DNA from: Larix sibirica
Taxonomy: Eukaryota > Streptophyta > Pinopsida > Pinales > Pinaceae
Assembly (NCBI GenBank): GCA_004151065.3
Contig: NWUY0300004364.1
Coordinates: 1 to 22,938 of the forward strand
DNA: 22,938 bases
Direction of reading: 5' to 3'
Of this stretch, positions 19,960-22,938 are shown in pieces. The notes beneath the pieces were generated by a model that saw only the letters and a program-made list of their open reading frames with translations, was not told the origin of the DNA and did not search any database. The position numbers and the translations under genes were made by a program. Position 1 is the stretch's first letter. Every line of letters begins with the position of its first letter.

Positions 19960-21177
19960 AACTTTAATCCAGTATCCGACTTCATCTTTTTCGACACTTG
20001 TGGGAAATATCGGAGTGGTAATTCCCCTTAATCGAAAAACTGGGTCTTAACACATTTGATCACTGGGAGTTATGACTAGACTTCGGTGGGTGGCAGTTTA
20101 CACAAGATTTGATAGCTTAGCGTGTACTGATTGGTTAGGAAAATGATAGTCTTGGAGGTGTTGAAATTTAGAACTACAAGTGATCCTATTATAACCCGGT
20201 TGAGCATACTGGTTGGGGAGATCTGACGGGAGCCCCTCATGATTCAACCAATTTTTTACGACCCATCATCACTTTTCACGAGTTTTGGTAGAGGTGGTTA
20301 TTTTGACTTGGTGATTGGATGCTGCGGGAATGATGACAACATTTACAACACCGCCATCTAGTAACGAGCTTTGGGTGCTACGAGATTTTTGTAGACTTTT
20401 GTAGCAGAAAATTTTTATGGAAGGGGACGGACGCTGTGGGATTTTCGGAGACTTTCATAGAGGAAATTCCTGGTAGCATGCATGCGCTTCGATAGTGTAG
20501 GGGAATTTTGTAGCAGATGCATTTGGCTTTTTTTAATTGGCTCTACAGAAATTCCAGCTCTTTCATAGCGCTTATGGCTTATTTTCTTTCTCTGGCGCTA
20601 CGGAAGTGTATAAATTGGATTGTCACGTAACGGGGATATTAGGTTAGTGGGGTATGATGAAATTAGACTTAATGATACCCAGAGTAGTCCCTTGAACCCC
20701 TTGGATACCTAGAGACAAATGGAAGACAAACCTGAGCTAGGTAGATCATCAAGACAATTTAACTCGGGAGTAGGTTCAGGTGATAACATCTTAAATGTTC
20801 ATAAACCATGTATAATGACCAATTTCCTTGTTACTGCTGAAATTCAATCATTGATATGCTTGTTATATATTACATGTCCATCTAAAACTATAACTTCTAA
20901 AAACTAAACAAAGGAAGAGTGTAATTATGAAAACAAATCATGTTCATTGATCTCGGATATTTGTGTGTTACCTAGTTGTAAAATTTAAACGATATCGAAC
21001 TTCTATACAATACACATCTAACATCATACTCTGGAGTCTTCGAGTAACTATTTCAATATTAACATTTAATGAAAAAGATCTTGCATTAACATCCAATAAA
21101 CTAAATTCATATGCACAATTGAAATAAGCATGTTTGAGTTTACAAACTATTGGAAAAAGAGTCAAGAATCTTCAGAA

Positions 21178-21240
21178 GGATGCAAGAGCAATATGTCACC
21201 TACCCGTGCTTGCATCCAAATGCCATTGATATCATTGGCA
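21178..21240. repeat. Two adjacent small inverted repeats
   Basis: GGATGCAAG at 21178-21186 pairs perfectly with CTTGCATCC at 21209-21217 across a 22-base loop. Next to it, 21221-21240 (TGCCATTGATATCATTGGCA) is a near-perfect palindrome, 18 of 20 positions. Either could arise by chance in AT-rich DNA, but their adjacency is notable. Confidence 0.5.
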
Positions 21241-22346
21241 TTATTCTATTTTTTCTGTAATTAGTAATCAGCCTTACCAAAAAGACATAAACATTACATT
21301 ATATTTCAAATTGCCATTTACCTCCTAGAAAAATTAATTGTAACAATTGGTTACCCCATCTAATTTCTGTGAGACATTGTTTTTCCAATGTTAGAACTTC
21401 TCAAGGTATTTCATAGAAAAGAAATGGTAACTGGATATTCCTTTCATGACATCCATGGAATACATTTTCCCTTTGGTCGTTTGGCTCCAATGGATTTTCT
21501 TTCATTTGGATGTCTTTTGTTCTCGACTCCCCATAGGGATTAAAATCTTTGCTATCAAAACCGAAGCCCTCACTTATTTTTGATGATTTTAGGGAATAAC
21601 ATTCTCGCTATTTGGTAGTTAAAATACCTAGCAACAACTTTATTTTATTTATATACACACACTTTGGTTGTTCATAAAAGGATACTTTAACAAGGTTATA
21701 TTTTATTTTTATTTTTTAATGGTGTTTCTTTAATAATTTAATTTTCAATTTTCAATTAAAAATATATATATTTATGTTTTTATTTTATTTTATATAAATA
21801 TGTAATAGTAATTTGTATTAAAAGTGGGTGGAAATCTTTACAATATTTAAAAAAAAATAAATTATAATTTTATAGAATTATATCGTATACAAAATATTCA
21901 TAAAGTTTTTATAACTATAGTGTATGATATAGGGTGGAGTAACCATAATTAGGTTCTTGTTACTAGGATGATTAGAGCTTTAACACAGAGGAGTGTGCTT
22001 CAAATATTTTAATATTATTAGTGTTTCACATTTTTTAATATTGCTAAATAACTATTTTTTGTTTTATGGTATGTAAGATCACTTATTATGTATTTTTTAA
22101 GGCCATATTTATTCAAGGTTTAGACCTCGGGTCTCTACGTTAATATAAGCTTGATCAGTTCACTGCTTGCCAATAAACAACTAATATCATAATATTACAA
22201 ACATAAGTGAATAATTGATATTGTTGTATGTTTAACATTGCTTGTGTTTGTTAGATTGGTTTAATAAAAAAGTCTCTCTTTGTCATGGAACTTTAGTGAA
22301 ATGAAAATTCTTATGTTATGAATAATTTGTCTCTTGATCGTCAGTT

Positions 22347-22464
22347 TGTCTATATAACCAAGATTACCTCTACTTATTTTAAAAGATGAAAAAGAAGTGC
22401 TTTATTGTCTATAGAACCAAGCTAACCTCTACTTAGTCTAATGGGGGGAAAAGAAGTGCTTCAT
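22347..22464. repeat. 59-bp tandem duplication
   Basis: Units 22347-22405 and 22406-22464 both run from TGTCTATA-AACCAAG through ACCTCTACTTA to GAAGTGCTT-AT. They are the same length and differ at about a dozen sites. No coding role is seen. Confidence 0.75.
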
Positions 22465-22557
22465 GTATATAGAGATTTTTCCTTCAACAATATTTCATGT
22501 ATAACAATGTTTTTAATGGAGAATCTTCATGGGAGGAAACTATAGGTTCAACTAGAA

Positions 22558-22794
22558 ATGGATTTGCAAAGCAATAAAATGCTTGCAATCTGTAAATATG
22601 TTCTTTCTATGTGGTTTAGTGCTCATATGGAAATGTTTGTAGTATGTGGCCTTCCTAGAAAACAACTCAAAGCTTATGCCATGTTCCATGTGACCCTTGG
22701 ATCCACTGAACCCAAAACTGACAAAACACCCAAGCGTAATGCTCAAAATTTCTTTGCTCAGTTCCCACATATGCCTACACCTACCGTACAATAG
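22558..22794 (+). CDS. Short open frame of unknown status (possible terminal exon)
   Basis: This is a 78-codon frame from ATG to TAG, with less AT-biased sequence than its surroundings. The product begins MDLQSNKMLAICKYVLSMWF and ends in a Lys/Thr/Pro-rich tail (TEPKTDKTPKRN, FPHMPTPTVQ). I recognise no domain or signal peptide. An equally long minus-strand frame overlaps it (22552-22791), so openness alone is weak evidence. It could be the last exon of a host gene or chance. Confidence 0.15.
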   Translation: MDLQSNKMLAICKYVLSMWFSAHMEMFVVCGLPRKQLKAYAMFHVTLGSTEPKTDKTPKRNAQNFFAQFPHMPTPTVQ

Positions 22795-22938
22795 ATATTA
22801 TAGTATATTAATATATTAAGGTTCGAAACGTTGAATTTCAAATATGAGTACTGTGATCTTCCCAAACACCTCACCTCAAAACCTTCAATGCAGGAATCTA
22901 CAAGATATATAATATATATATTATCATATTATATATTT

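Larger units (their letters stand above)
16525..20788 (-). mobile_element. LTR C (5' LTR of the array; 4.26 kb)
   Basis: This is a complete LTR in minus orientation, from TGTTGTCACTCAAG (16525) to GTGATAACA (20788) on plus. It has one coiled-coil unit, the best-kept LTR ORF, the TATA-like site and both GCTAC-motif clusters. Right of it the sequence changes to unrelated AT-rich DNA starting TCTTA, so this is the outer right edge of the array. The first flanking 5 bases (20789-20793) should recur left of the outermost LTR if the array derives from one insertion. Bases 16525-17950 show no coding signal. Confidence 0.88.
20789..22938. other. Non-element flanking DNA, AT-rich
   Basis: The LTR family ends at 20788. 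Beyond it I see AT-rich sequence, strongest at about 21640-21900 and at the window end, with no convincing gene. It holds small inverted repeats near 21178-21240, a 59-bp tandem pair at 22347-22464 and one short plus-strand frame at 22558-22794. No RNA gene or further element edge was recognised. Confidence 0.7.

Noticed and set aside
21640-21900. AT-rich stretch as a possible MITE or scaffold-attachment region
   Set aside because: No terminal inverted repeats or target duplication could be recognised, and AT richness alone is not evidence.
22552-22791. 79-codon minus-strand frame overlapping 22558-22794
   Set aside because: It has no domain and no supporting context; one of the two overlapping frames must be chance, and possibly both are.

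Overview
The window looks like repeat-dominated nuclear DNA from a seed plant with a large genome. A conifer or another retrotransposon-rich lineage is plausible, but I cannot fix the species. The evidence is a degenerate plant Ty3/gypsy element of the Tat/Ogre type (an extra RNase H beside reverse transcriptase, and a primer-binding site resembling the tRNA-Asp 3' end), AT-rich flanking DNA, and no bacterial-style gene organisation. Almost all coding signal is on the minus strand; long plus-strand frames are shadows.

Layout. About 20.8 kb is a three-LTR array of one element family, all in minus orientation: LTR A (1-4941, clipped by roughly 83 bp at the window edge), a full-length internal region (4942-11445), LTR B (11446-14875), a short gag-only internal region (14876-16524), and LTR C (16525-20788). 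The LTRs are very large (about 5.0, 3.4 and 4.3 kb). On the plus strand each begins TG(A/T)TGTCAC and ends GTGATAACA. A primer-binding site lies 3 bp outside LTRs B and C. The internal region 4942-11445 reads, in the sense direction (right to left): PBS, gag, protease, an extra RNase H, reverse transcriptase, a degraded native RNase H, and an integrase with a D,D35E core. Many stops and frameshifts show that it is dead.

The most unusual feature is inside the LTRs. Each carries a sense-strand reading frame of roughly 500 or more codons in its fullest copy. It encodes an N-terminal globular-looking region, Lys/Arg-rich NLS-like tracts, an acidic/proline-rich linker and a C-terminal coiled coil. 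In LTR A the coiled-coil segment is tandemly triplicated with a period of about 363 bp. Two clusters of a short GCTAC-type inverted repeat flank this frame. A TATA-like site lies downstream of it, so the frame may sit in U3, an arrangement comparable to LTR-encoded accessory genes of some animal retroviruses.

The right 2.15 kb (20789-22938) is flanking DNA: AT-rich, with small inverted repeats, a 59-bp tandem duplication and one short, weakly supported open frame. No rRNA, tRNA or CRISPR array was seen.
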